Origin: Rossellomorea vietnamensis NBRC 101237
Lineage (GTDB): Bacteria; Bacillota; Bacilli; Bacillales; Bacillaceae_B
Reading direction: 5' to 3'
Length of the DNA: 33,770 nucleotides
Assembly: GCF_001591825.1 (NCBI RefSeq)
Contig: NZ_BCVQ01000042.1
Location: 1-33,770, forward strand
Shown: piece by piece, positions 26,151 through 33,726 of the stretch
How the letters are laid out: each line of letters opens with the position of its first letter
How positions within the stretch are numbered: position 1 is the first letter of the stretch
Notes under the pieces: model-generated
Told to the model about the DNA's origin: nothing
What the model saw: the letters and a program-made list of their open reading frames with translations, nothing else
Databases searched by the model: none
Position numbers and translations under genes: made by a program

Positions 26151-26732
26151 TTATGAAAGTAGTCGTTTCGCTTCTAGAAATCGTTGGATTCCCGTATATA
26201 ACTCCACTGCAAAAAACAGGAGGGTGGTCCACAAGACAATGGATGGAAATATCATCATGAGGCTGAACAGGATGAAACCTTCCGTTCTCTCAGCCAGTCC
26301 CGCTTGATAATAGAAGGACTTCATCCCCTGCTTCTCTGATACAGCCCCCACGGTCAGGAAAATGGTCATGGAAATGATGATGGAGACACTGAGTAAGAGG
26401 AGGGCCCACATGATGTCAGGATGAAGGAAAGCAACCCCGAGGATGACACTGATTTCAACGATCCGATCAAACGTGACATCCATGACGGTGCCAAAGGGAG
26501 ATGGCTTGGTCAATCGGGCCATGGTTCCATCCACCGCGTCCAGGAAGCCCGAGAGCCATAATAAAAGGACGGCCATAATCGGGAAACCCAGGTAATAGAC
26601 CAGACCTGTCACAGACCCTATGATGAAGGCGGTGACCGTCACTTGATTGGCCGTTAATCCTTTGTTCAGGAACAGACGTGCCGTCCCCTCTATACTTGGC
26701 TGCACCCACTTGCGGGCATGCGTGTCTAACAT
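26151..26732 (-). CDS. CDP-alcohol phosphatidyltransferase family membrane protein
   Basis: The 193-residue membrane protein has the complete catalytic signature of the family, D-x2-DG-x2-AR-x7-G-x3-D-x3-D, with Asp65, Asp68, Asp85 and Asp89. These enzymes transfer a phosphoalcohol between a CDP-linked donor and an acceptor alcohol, making phospholipids such as PG, PI or archaetidyl lipids. The sequence does not identify it as PgsA or PssA. It starts 14 bases after the TVP38 gene and ends 12 bases before the oxidoreductase gene, so it is inside the operon. In E. coli the related gene ynjF lies next to ynjBCD. Confidence 0.88.
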   Translation of the reverse strand: MLDTHARKWVQPSIEGTARLFLNKGLTANQVTVTAFIIGSVTGLVYYLGFPIMAVLLLWLSGFLDAVDGTMARLTKPSPFGTVMDVTFDRIVEISVILGVAFLHPDIMWALLLLSVSIIISMTIFLTVGAVSEKQGMKSFYYQAGLAERTEGFILFSLMMIFPSIVLWTTLLFFAVELYTGIQRFLEAKRLLS

Positions 26733-26746
26733 GTACTTCCCATCCT

Positions 26747-27406
26747 TTACTTATCTTCTTTGCCCGATAATCCAAGCCATGCTTTCATCTTCTTTTTAAA
26801 AATGAGTGGTACGATGATCATGGCCAGGAAAAACGCAATGGCAATATACAAATTCGTCCGGTCTTCTCCCACCAAGCTTGACCCTAAAAAGACATAGCCA
26901 AACGTTCCTGGTAAAATCCCGATGGCTGTGGCAAGAATGAATGGAAGGTATCTCACTTTCCCCATTCCAGCGAGGTAACTGATCAAATCAAAGTTCAAGA
27001 ACGGCACCAGACGCAATACAAGGACATAGATGAAGCCGCTCTCCTCCATCTTTTCCCGTATTTTCACGATGCGGGGGGAAGGTCTCTTTAACAGTTTCGC
27101 CCCCAGGATGCTTGCTGCATAATAGGCAACCGTCGCACCCCCCAGTGCCCCCAGTACAATATAAAAGAAACCTTCCACCGCACCGAAAGCAAGGCCCGCC
27201 GAGAACGACAGGATGGAAGCAGGGAAAAGGATCAATGGACGGACCGTATAGACGACAATAAATACGATCGGTGCCCAAATGCCGAATGACACGATCCAAT
27301 CCCTGATGTCATGGGGCTTTATATGAAAGAAATTTCGGCTAAGCCACATGAGGAACAGTAATATCGCGATGAATAGAAAGATCTTGCCGATTTCCTTCTT
27401 CTTCAA
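26747..27406 (-). CDS. TVP38/TMEM64 family membrane protein
   Basis: The 219-residue membrane protein has five or six hydrophobic segments and the SNARE-associated/DedA-like core: LFPASILSFSAGLAFG near residue 57, then the re-entrant region with RLVPFLNFDLISYLAGMG and ILPGTFGYVFLG. The fold is shared with DedA proteins and with the eukaryotic lipid scramblases TMEM41B and VMP1. Bacterial members such as E. coli YdjX and YdjZ lack a defined role. Translation starts at a TTG with AGGAGGGA upstream, 12 bases after the ATPase gene. Confidence 0.9.
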   Translation of the reverse strand: MKKKEIGKIFLFIAILLFLMWLSRNFFHIKPHDIRDWIVSFGIWAPIVFIVVYTVRPLILFPASILSFSAGLAFGAVEGFFYIVLGALGGATVAYYAASILGAKLLKRPSPRIVKIREKMEESGFIYVLVLRLVPFLNFDLISYLAGMGKVRYLPFILATAIGILPGTFGYVFLGSSLVGEDRTNLYIAIAFFLAMIIVPLIFKKKMKAWLGLSGKEDK

Positions 27407-27418
27407 TGTTCTTCCCTC

Positions 27419-28387
27419 CTATTCCTCGTTCTGAAACGTTTGAATGTTCTCTTCCTTGGCATATAGCCAAACCGTCCCGTGGGAGGATTCCCCTTCAAGG
27501 GGCAGATGGAGTTTCTGCTTCAGTTCTTCCACCCATATTTCATGAATGTTCGTTCCCGCTACAAACAGCTTTTGCTGGATCTTGCCCTTCCACTTTGGGT
27601 AAGGCAGATCCTGTCCCGAAGAGCTTATGGACAGATGGGAAGCATGAATGAATTGTCCAGGAGACAGAATGAGTCCATCACTCATAAAAGAAGCGACAAA
27701 GGAGGAGCCCGGACGGTAATAAATTTCCTCCGGTGTCCCCGCCTGCAGGAATCGTCCCTCGTGTAACACCGCCACCCGGTCTCCCACCTCATACGCTTCA
27801 TCACGGTCATGGGTGACGAACAAGACTGTGGTTCCTTCTTCTTTAAATACGGTCAGTACCCACTGCCTCAACTCTCTCCTCCGTTGCAGATCCAGACTGC
27901 TAAAAGGTTCATCCAAGAGTAACAGCTTCGGTTTCAGAATGAGGGAGCGGATTAGGGACACCCGTTGCTGCTGGCCTCCCGATAGCTCAGAGGGGTAATG
28001 ATGCATGACTTCACCTAAACCGACTCTTTGAATATAGTCTTTCGCCTTCCTTTTATTTTCACGTTTCTTTTCCCCTCTCATTTCGAGACCGTACATGACG
28101 TTTTCAAGTACATTCATATGAGGGAATAACAAAGGCTGCTGAAAGACCATTCCAATCGGTCGGTTTTGAGGTTTGGTTGAAGAAATATCGTTACCATCTA
28201 TTAATACCTTTCCCTTTGTAGCAGATTCTAAGCCTGCGAGAATCCGCAAAAAGGTTGATTTCCCCGAACCCGACGCTCCCACTAATGAAAGGATTTCCCC
28301 TTTCTTCAATGAGAAGGTTACATCATTCAAAATCTCTTTCTCTTTAAAGGTTTTGGACACTCCCTGGATATGTATGAATGGACTCAC
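27419..28387 (-). CDS. ABC transporter ATP-binding protein (YnjD-like)
   Basis: The 322-residue ATPase has Walker A GASGSGKST, Q loop VFQQPLLFPHMNV, signature LSGGQQQRVSLIRSL, Walker B LLLLDEPFSSLDL and the H loop FVTHDRDEA. A C-terminal region of roughly 100 residues resembles the TOBE-type regulatory domain of spermidine/iron/thiamine importers. I place the start at GTG (28387), 8 bases after AAGGAGG; it overlaps the stop of the preceding permease as GTGA. The longer frame back to 28438 lies inside the permease gene. It energises the two permeases encoded upstream. Confidence 0.92.
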   Translation of the reverse strand: MSPFIHIQGVSKTFKEKEILNDVTFSLKKGEILSLVGASGSGKSTFLRILAGLESATKGKVLIDGNDISSTKPQNRPIGMVFQQPLLFPHMNVLENVMYGLEMRGEKKRENKRKAKDYIQRVGLGEVMHHYPSELSGGQQQRVSLIRSLILKPKLLLLDEPFSSLDLQRRRELRQWVLTVFKEEGTTVLFVTHDRDEAYEVGDRVAVLHEGRFLQAGTPEEIYYRPGSSFVASFMSDGLILSPGQFIHASHLSISSSGQDLPYPKWKGKIQQKLFVAGTNIHEIWVEELKQKLHLPLEGESSHGTVWLYAKEENIQTFQNEE

Positions 28388-29181
28388 TTCCTCTTCCTCC
28401 TTCTTAGATGCTGGTAAGGGAGTATGAATGTCAAACACCCTTCAATCATGATGTATAAGATGAGGGGGATAAGGGCGAACACGATGGAGAATGCCGCCAT
28501 CACCGCTTCATCTGCCGTATCGGTAAATGGGTAATAGACCATTGCAAGGGTGACGACGTTCCCCCCGCCTATGATCGCCGTCAACACGTATTGACTTAAA
28601 GAGATGACGATCGTCAGGAACAATACACTGCGTATGCTTGGAAGGAGCAATGGCAATTCGATATGGTATAAGCGCTTGATGGCACTCCCTCCCAGGATGG
28701 TTGATTGTTCGAGTAATTTCGAGCCGATCCGCTCATAGCCTGTTTTAAACATTTTAATGCTGTAAGGAATCGTCGGCACCAAATGAACGAGGGCGACCCC
28801 GAGCCAGTGATCGGAGAGGCCATATCGTATGAAGGTAATATGAAGTCCGATGGCAACGACTAACACAGGAATGAACAGGGGCAGCATCATGAGCGCTTCC
28901 ATCAACGCTTTCCCCCTGAAAGAAGAAAAGGAAAACACCTTTCCCGCTGTGATGCCGATCAGAAGATTGAGACCTAATACAACTACTGCAATCCATACTG
29001 ACACCCCTACTGAATTCAGAAACTTTCCTTCGTTCATTAAGAGTTCCCACGCCCTTACGCTTGGTTCACCCAGAGCAGGACTCCCCCATGCCGCTACACC
29101 GTAAAAGCTTTTATACACTAAAAAGAAAAGGGGAAAGGCAAAAAGGATAAAGGATATGCTGTAAAATGACGTTTTTTTCAT
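28384..29181 (-). CDS. ABC transporter permease, second subunit (C-terminal half of YnjC-like)
   Basis: The roughly 265-residue integral membrane protein has about six transmembrane segments and an inner-membrane-component loop, with the EAA-type segment EQSTILGGSAIKRLYHIELPLLLPSI near residue 172 that docks to the ATPase. The ribosome site AGGGGTG fits the ATG at 29181 (or the adjacent ATG at 29184) better than an upstream TTG at 29202. It starts 10 bases after the first permease gene. In E. coli YnjC both halves are fused in one protein; here they are separate. Confidence 0.88.
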   Translation of the reverse strand: MKKTSFYSISFILFAFPLFFLVYKSFYGVAAWGSPALGEPSVRAWELLMNEGKFLNSVGVSVWIAVVVLGLNLLIGITAGKVFSFSSFRGKALMEALMMLPLFIPVLVVAIGLHITFIRYGLSDHWLGVALVHLVPTIPYSIKMFKTGYERIGSKLLEQSTILGGSAIKRLYHIELPLLLPSIRSVLFLTIVISLSQYVLTAIIGGGNVVTLAMVYYPFTDTADEAVMAAFSIVFALIPLILYIMIEGCLTFILPYQHLRRRKRK

Positions 29182-29191
29182 CATGACACCC

Positions 29192-30052
29192 CTAATTCCC
29201 AATCCCTTTAGTAATGTGCATCCGTTTCTTGTTCGTGAAGTAAAGAACGAGCCACATAAGGACTCCGATGCCGAGTCCGGTCATGACTAGGGAGGCAAAC
29301 GCTAGTGGACGGTCACTCCAGCTACCGCTATAAAACCAGTCGTATGCAAGGATCGCAAGCATTTGTGGAGACGTTACCCCCAACAGCCGTGGAACTTCAA
29401 AGGCGGTAAAGATAAATGCAAAAAGAATGGCCCCTGTTTCGATGAGGACAGGATAGATGAAGGGCCATTCTGCCACTCTGAACGTTTGATAAGGGCCCGC
29501 TCCCAATAATGAAGCCACCTCTTTATACCCTTTGGATAGGGTGGCATACACGGGTAACAGCATGAGGGTCACAAAGGGAACTTCTTTCCACACATACGTC
29601 AACATGATCCCGATCCCATTCCGGTCCTGTACCAATATGGGAAATTGACTGCGATCGTCAATCCAGCCCGTCACCCCGGCGATACTTGAAAAAAAGCCGC
29701 TCTGATTAAAGAGTAAGTAGACGAGATACGCCCATACAAAATGGGGGACCAGCATCGGGATCCACACCAGCAGTTTATGCCTGGTTTCCATTAACAATGG
29801 AGAGAAGGCCTTGACGATACCCAATCCAATGAAAAGGGACAGGATCGTTGAGACCGCTGTTACTGTCAGACTGAACAGGACAGATGTAATAAAACGATCT
29901 TGCTCAAACAATTCCCAGTAATGTTCGAGTGTAAAGACTCCTCCGCCCCTTACACTTTCCCACATCGCAAGAACGATCCCGAGTCCCGGGATCAGGAGGA
30001 AAAAGAGGAGTCCCGGCAGGAGGAGAAGTGCGTTATTGGATGGCCACTTCAC
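29192..30052 (-). CDS. ABC transporter permease, first subunit (N-terminal half of YnjC-like)
   Basis: The 286-residue membrane protein has six or so transmembrane segments and the cytoplasmic coupling segment EVASLLGAGPYQTFRVAEWPFIYPVL near residue 177. Translation starts at a GTG 8 bases after AAGGAGAA; both lie inside the 3' end of the solute-binding gene, an overlap of 20 bases that implies coupling. It belongs to the importer family with binding protein, two permeases and one ATPase. Confidence 0.88.
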   Translation of the reverse strand: MKWPSNNALLLLPGLLFFLLIPGLGIVLAMWESVRGGGVFTLEHYWELFEQDRFITSVLFSLTVTAVSTILSLFIGLGIVKAFSPLLMETRHKLLVWIPMLVPHFVWAYLVYLLFNQSGFFSSIAGVTGWIDDRSQFPILVQDRNGIGIMLTYVWKEVPFVTLMLLPVYATLSKGYKEVASLLGAGPYQTFRVAEWPFIYPVLIETGAILFAFIFTAFEVPRLLGVTSPQMLAILAYDWFYSGSWSDRPLAFASLVMTGLGIGVLMWLVLYFTNKKRMHITKGIGN

Positions 30053-31262
30053 GTATCCAGTTCTCCTTCAACCATTCAACATAGGCAGCATCAAGCTCAC
30101 CCTTGAAGTTTTTTTCAAGCTTTGAGGCCTCCAGTACACTTTCACCGCGATCGATCTCCATGAATTTCTTCCTCCACTCTTCATCAAGCTTGTTATAGGA
30201 AATGGGCGAACTCTCTCCCCAATAATCCGGCTTGAGCTTCTCATACTGCGCTTCCGGGGACAGAAATTCATTGATGGCCACCAGGGCACCCTCTTTATTG
30301 GGACTATTGAAAGGAATGGCCAGGAAATGAGTGTTCCCGATGGATCCTATGTCACTCAATATGAACGGCTTCGTGCTTGCCGGAAACACGCCATCCTTGA
30401 TCAAATGTTCCGCCCTTGCCTCGTTATATCCCATCGTCATCCATACCTCTTCCTGACTGTACAGCTTATCAAGGTCCGTCAAGGTGGATGGATACGTCTC
30501 CCCTTTTCGCCACAGATAAGGCTTCATGGTGTTTAATTCGTCCCATACTTCCGCTCCTATTTCTTCTGACTTTTCCTCATCAAACCCGTCCCGGGCCAGA
30601 TTCGAATCCGTTTTGGCATAGAGGAGATGTCTTAGAAATGCATTCCCAGTGAAATCACTTGGGTTTGGGTATGTGAATTTCCCGGGATTCTCTTTCATGA
30701 ATGTTGTCAACTCTTCAAAGGTAGCCGGCGGGTTTTTCACTTTTTCACTATTATAGAAAAATACGAATTGAACTTTTCCCCAAGGGGCTTCGAATCCTTC
30801 TGTTTCCGTTCCGAAGTCATATTGAAATGCGTCATTGTCCGTATCATAGTATTGGTTGTAGTTAGGCAATTTGTCCGTAAAGGAACCTGCCAACAGATCT
30901 TGTTCTTTCGCGTTTTTAAAATTTTCACCGTTGACCCAGACGATGTCGATCGTCCCCTTTTCTTTTCCTGCCCGTTTCTCGGTTTGCAGCTTCTGCAGGA
31001 TTTCAGGTGTGTCTAAAGGTACCCTGTTCAATTCGATATTGTTCTTTTCTTTTAACATGGGGGCCATGACCTCATCAATATATCGATTGATCCCGTCATC
31101 TCCTCCCCACATGAACATATTCACTTTGGTCCCTTCTGCTTTCGAGGTGATCGTTCCCCACTCTTCATCAGGAATTTTCCCGCTATCGTTTGCATTTGTC
31201 GAACCGCAAGCCGATACTAATAGTAAGGAAAATACGCTTACAATTGCTAACCATATTCTCAT
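30033..31262 (-). CDS. ABC transporter solute-binding lipoprotein (YnjB-like)
   Basis: The 409-residue protein starts with a lipoprotein signal peptide (MRIWLAIVSVFSLLL) and lipobox VSAC, so Cys19 is lipidated and the protein is held outside the membrane. The body is a type II periplasmic-binding fold. The segments WGGDDGINRYIDEVMAP, ELNRVPL and IDIVWVNGENF match E. coli YnjB as I remember it, a relative of thiamine-binding proteins whose ligand is not established. It is the first gene of a seven-gene operon. A TTACATATGTAA palindrome lies about 70 bases upstream of the ATG. Confidence 0.88.
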   Translation of the reverse strand: MRIWLAIVSVFSLLLVSACGSTNANDSGKIPDEEWGTITSKAEGTKVNMFMWGGDDGINRYIDEVMAPMLKEKNNIELNRVPLDTPEILQKLQTEKRAGKEKGTIDIVWVNGENFKNAKEQDLLAGSFTDKLPNYNQYYDTDNDAFQYDFGTETEGFEAPWGKVQFVFFYNSEKVKNPPATFEELTTFMKENPGKFTYPNPSDFTGNAFLRHLLYAKTDSNLARDGFDEEKSEEIGAEVWDELNTMKPYLWRKGETYPSTLTDLDKLYSQEEVWMTMGYNEARAEHLIKDGVFPASTKPFILSDIGSIGNTHFLAIPFNSPNKEGALVAINEFLSPEAQYEKLKPDYWGESSPISYNKLDEEWRKKFMEIDRGESVLEASKLEKNFKGELDAAYVEWLKENWIREVAIQ

Positions 31263-31333
31263 CCATTCTGCTCCTCTGCGCTTTTCTATAATTATATAGT
31301 ACTAAACCGTATAATATAAAAAAGTAATCTGCC

Positions 31334-31345
31334 TTACATATGTAA
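31334..31345. repeat. Perfect 12-base palindrome TTACATATGTAA upstream of the ynjB-like gene
   Basis: The palindrome lies between the divergent ynjB-like operon and the BsuPI lipoprotein gene. A TATAAT on the minus strand follows some 30 bases downstream. Its position suits an operator for a dimeric regulator, but no regulator gene is adjacent. AT-rich palindromes also arise by chance. Confidence 0.3.
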
Positions 31346-31477
31346 ATGAATGCCCCAATAGTGGGTGAAAGAAACCGGAAGAGCACATCCCCCATGCCTT
31401 CCCGTGCTCATTTTCTCAGAAGGCTTGTAACCTTTTTGATCAAACTCTGTCTAATACAGTAAGGAGGTGACTCTAGC

Positions 31478-31966
31478 GTGAAGCGATTCATGATGATCAT
31501 AATCATTCTACTAACGGGAATGGCCGGATGTGGAACAGCTGATGAAAACGACAGCCAGCCGGTCAAAAAAGAGACCGAACAGAGAGCGGGTGAAGATATT
31601 TCTGTACAGAAAGGAATTGTCGCAGGCGATATGGTACCTTCATTAACCAAGAAAGATGCAGATGGTCAAAGTGTATATGTATATAGTGTAAAAAACCAAA
31701 CAGAGCAGGAGAAAACATTTTCGTTTTCATCCGGCCAGACAATCGACTATGAACTTCGCAACGAAAAAGGCGAGATCGTTTATAAAGATTCAAAGAATAA
31801 AATGTATACCCAGGCGTTACAGGACATCACTGTGAAACAAGGGGAAGCGTTTTCCCGCGAAATCGTCCTTCCTAAGGTTGAAAGCGGCTCTTACACATTG
31901 ACCGTCTGGATGACTGCCAAGGGGGAACAGGATTATAAAGCGACGGCTAAGGTAGTGGTTGAATAG
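31478..31966 (+). CDS. BsuPI-domain lipoprotein
   Basis: The 162-residue product has a short signal peptide (MKRFMMIIIILL) with lipobox MAGC (Cys18), then an acidic linker, and a beta-sandwich domain (from about residue 55) resembling BsuPI, the intracellular proteinase inhibitor of B. subtilis. Typical segments are VYSVKNQTEQEKTFSFSSGQ, YELRNEKGEIVY and ESGSYTLTVWM. Here the domain is exported and membrane-anchored, so a role as cytosolic protease inhibitor is unlikely. Translation starts at GTG with an ideal AAGGAGGTGA 7 bases upstream. It is monocistronic and shares a bidirectional terminator with sfsA. Confidence 0.85.
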   Translation: MKRFMMIIIILLTGMAGCGTADENDSQPVKKETEQRAGEDISVQKGIVAGDMVPSLTKKDADGQSVYVYSVKNQTEQEKTFSFSSGQTIDYELRNEKGEIVYKDSKNKMYTQALQDITVKQGEAFSREIVLPKVESGSYTLTVWMTAKGEQDYKATAKVVVE

Positions 31967-31974
31967 GGACACGC

Positions 31975-32020
31975 AAAAAGGATTAATCTCGGCCGGGGCA
32001 CGGCGAGATTAATCCTTTTC
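31975..32020. terminator. Bidirectional terminator between the BsuPI lipoprotein gene and sfsA
   Basis: A perfect 16-pair stem, AAAAGGATTAATCTCG (31976-31991) with its complement (32004-32019), has T runs on both strands. The sfsA stop codon (32009-32011) lies inside the right arm, so the end of sfsA is part of the hairpin. Confidence 0.93.
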
Positions 32021-32752
32021 TGTGTAAACGGGGATAGACCCACTGAGGGAGATGCGTTCTGGTGTCACGATGCATTTTCTTCCGAAGAACCTGACCCCGT
32101 GTCTCGCGGCTTCTTCCATGACCCGGGCAAAATGGGGATCGATTTCAGGAGCGGAAGTGATTCCCCTGAGATCTGTGCGCTGGGCAATGAATAGGACCGC
32201 CGTTTGATAGCTTCCCTTCATCTGTAAGTGGGTCAGTTCCTCTACATGCCTCGCACCCCTTGCTGTGACAGCATCGGGAAATTTACCCATTCCGTCCTCG
32301 ACCATGGTGACACTTTTGACTTCGAGTAGTAATTTCTCATCATTTTGTTTATGTTTGAGGAGGAAGTCAAAACGTGAACCTCCCACCTTATATTCGGCTT
32401 TTTCCAGACCCCACCCCTTCAGCTCCTCCAGTACTTCCAACTGCAGGGCTTCCAGTACCAACCGGTTTGGATATTGCGTATTCAAGGAAACATACATATC
32501 GTTTACGGGATCATGGGTCATGACCGCTGACCACCTTGTTTTCCTTCTTGGATCCTTGGATTCCTGGAGCCAGATCGGCCCTCCAGGTACCAATAAGTCT
32601 TTCAGCCTGCCCGGGTCCGGTAAGTGGACCTTTTCTTTTGAACCTGAAGGGAGTTCGCATTCCAGCACAAACCGATTGAGCCGTTCAAGAAAGACGGCTT
32701 GGACCAAAGTGTCATGGAATGAAATATCTGCTAAAACGTCACGGTCCCTCAT
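32009..32752 (-). CDS. sfsA: Sugar fermentation stimulation protein SfsA family
   Basis: The 247-residue product matches SfsA along its length: RFVLECEL near the start, HLPDPGRLKDLL, YVSLNTQYPNRLVLEAL, the nuclease-like core RFDFLL and LLLEVKSVTMVE, then FPDAVTARGARHVEEL. The core resembles a restriction-endonuclease-like fold with an OB-like N-terminal part. E. coli SfsA was named for an effect on maltose genes and binds DNA, but its biochemical job is not known. The ATG overlaps the stop of the upstream gene as ATGA, and the 3' end forms part of a terminator. Confidence 0.93.
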   Translation of the reverse strand: MRDRDVLADISFHDTLVQAVFLERLNRFVLECELPSGSKEKVHLPDPGRLKDLLVPGGPIWLQESKDPRRKTRWSAVMTHDPVNDMYVSLNTQYPNRLVLEALQLEVLEELKGWGLEKAEYKVGGSRFDFLLKHKQNDEKLLLEVKSVTMVEDGMGKFPDAVTARGARHVEELTHLQMKGSYQTAVLFIAQRTDLRGITSAPEIDPHFARVMEEAARHGVRFFGRKCIVTPERISLSGSIPVYTEKD

Positions 32753-33522
32753 TTAAGTAAGGCGCTCCAGCTCTTGGTTTTACGGTCATAAGAAAGTAAC
32801 CCGTTCGCCGGTAATTTGCGAATCTGCTTATAATCCTCTGCCATTTCATCCATGTCATAATAATCACCGATCACCCATATGGGTATCTCGATCTTCCCTC
32901 TCGTCAATACTGCTTTTTCAAGGGAGATGACCATTCCTTCTTTTAACTTATCCTGGAAGGAATGAATGACTTCCTTTCCGATCACAGGGTAGGGTTTCTC
33001 CTTCTTCATACCGAAGAGGCCCTTCCCACTCTTCATCGTACTGAGCTTTGATGAAAGGGTCGCTCCCAGCATATAATAGAAGTCCTCAAAATCCCGGTAA
33101 TAAACCTTATTGAACCAGCCATCATCATGGGAAAGGTAGGCGTAGCGGTTATTCAGTTTAGAATAAAATGGAGGGTTCAATGGCTGCTTGATATGCCCCA
33201 TATAAAGGAGTTCTGCAATTTCCTGTCCGTTCAATTCATCGACTCCGACCTCTTCTTCAAAATCGATCCAGCAGAAGTCTCCATAGCTCTGAACCCCGTC
33301 ATCGATGATCTTCTTCATTTCGTCCTTTTCTACATATTCCATATGGGTATGTATATTGAAAGCACCATGTTCGTACTGATGCTTGATGAGAAGTAGGTTC
33401 TTTAAGGGTTTACGGGCATTCATTGCAAACTCGTTGAAATGGATTCCGTACGAAACGACATAGTGACGATCCGGATTCTTGTGAACATAGATGATATCTT
33501 TCATTTGGTTATTTGCCTTCAA
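32749..33522 (-). CDS. Uncharacterised protein coupled to sfsA
   Basis: I do not recognise this 257-residue protein. It looks soluble, without signal peptide or membrane segment, and is rich in aromatic and charged residues, with segments such as YVHKNPDRHYVVSYGIHFNEF, QYEHGAFNIHTHMEYV, CWIDFEEEVGVDELNGQEIAELLYMGH and a C-terminal IPIWVIGDYYDMDEMAEDY. I place the start at TTG (33522), 7 bases after GGAGGG; an in-frame ATG at 33555 has no ribosome site. The stop overlaps the sfsA start as ATGA, so the two are translationally coupled. No family can be named from the sequence. Confidence 0.75.
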   Translation of the reverse strand: MKANNQMKDIIYVHKNPDRHYVVSYGIHFNEFAMNARKPLKNLLLIKHQYEHGAFNIHTHMEYVEKDEMKKIIDDGVQSYGDFCWIDFEEEVGVDELNGQEIAELLYMGHIKQPLNPPFYSKLNNRYAYLSHDDGWFNKVYYRDFEDFYYMLGATLSSKLSTMKSGKGLFGMKKEKPYPVIGKEVIHSFQDKLKEGMVISLEKAVLTRGKIEIPIWVIGDYYDMDEMAEDYKQIRKLPANGLLSYDRKTKSWSALLK

Positions 33523-33726
33523 GAACATTCCCTCCATCTGATTAACACGGTGCACAGTTCATATTTTCTATTTTATCAAATATAGAACCAACTTGTTCTT
33601 TTCTATTTCATTTCAAAATGATGACAAAAGTCGCAGGGAATTGTCGAAAATAGTCATATTTGAGTGGTATGAGTGGAAGGTATTCTTCTATTTCCTACTT
33701 TGTTGCTGTCATTTAGAATTGCGTCG

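Noticed and set aside
26151..26732. Annotation as PgsA or PssA
   Set aside because: Only the general family signature is visible, and the operon context differs from those housekeeping genes.
32265..32756. A 163-codon plus-strand frame
   Set aside because: It is the antisense shadow of sfsA, with serine-rich low-complexity content and no ribosome site.
33641..33649. TTGTCGAAA, resembling a Spo0A box
   Set aside because: It is a single short match with no second site and no clear target gene, so chance is a sufficient explanation.
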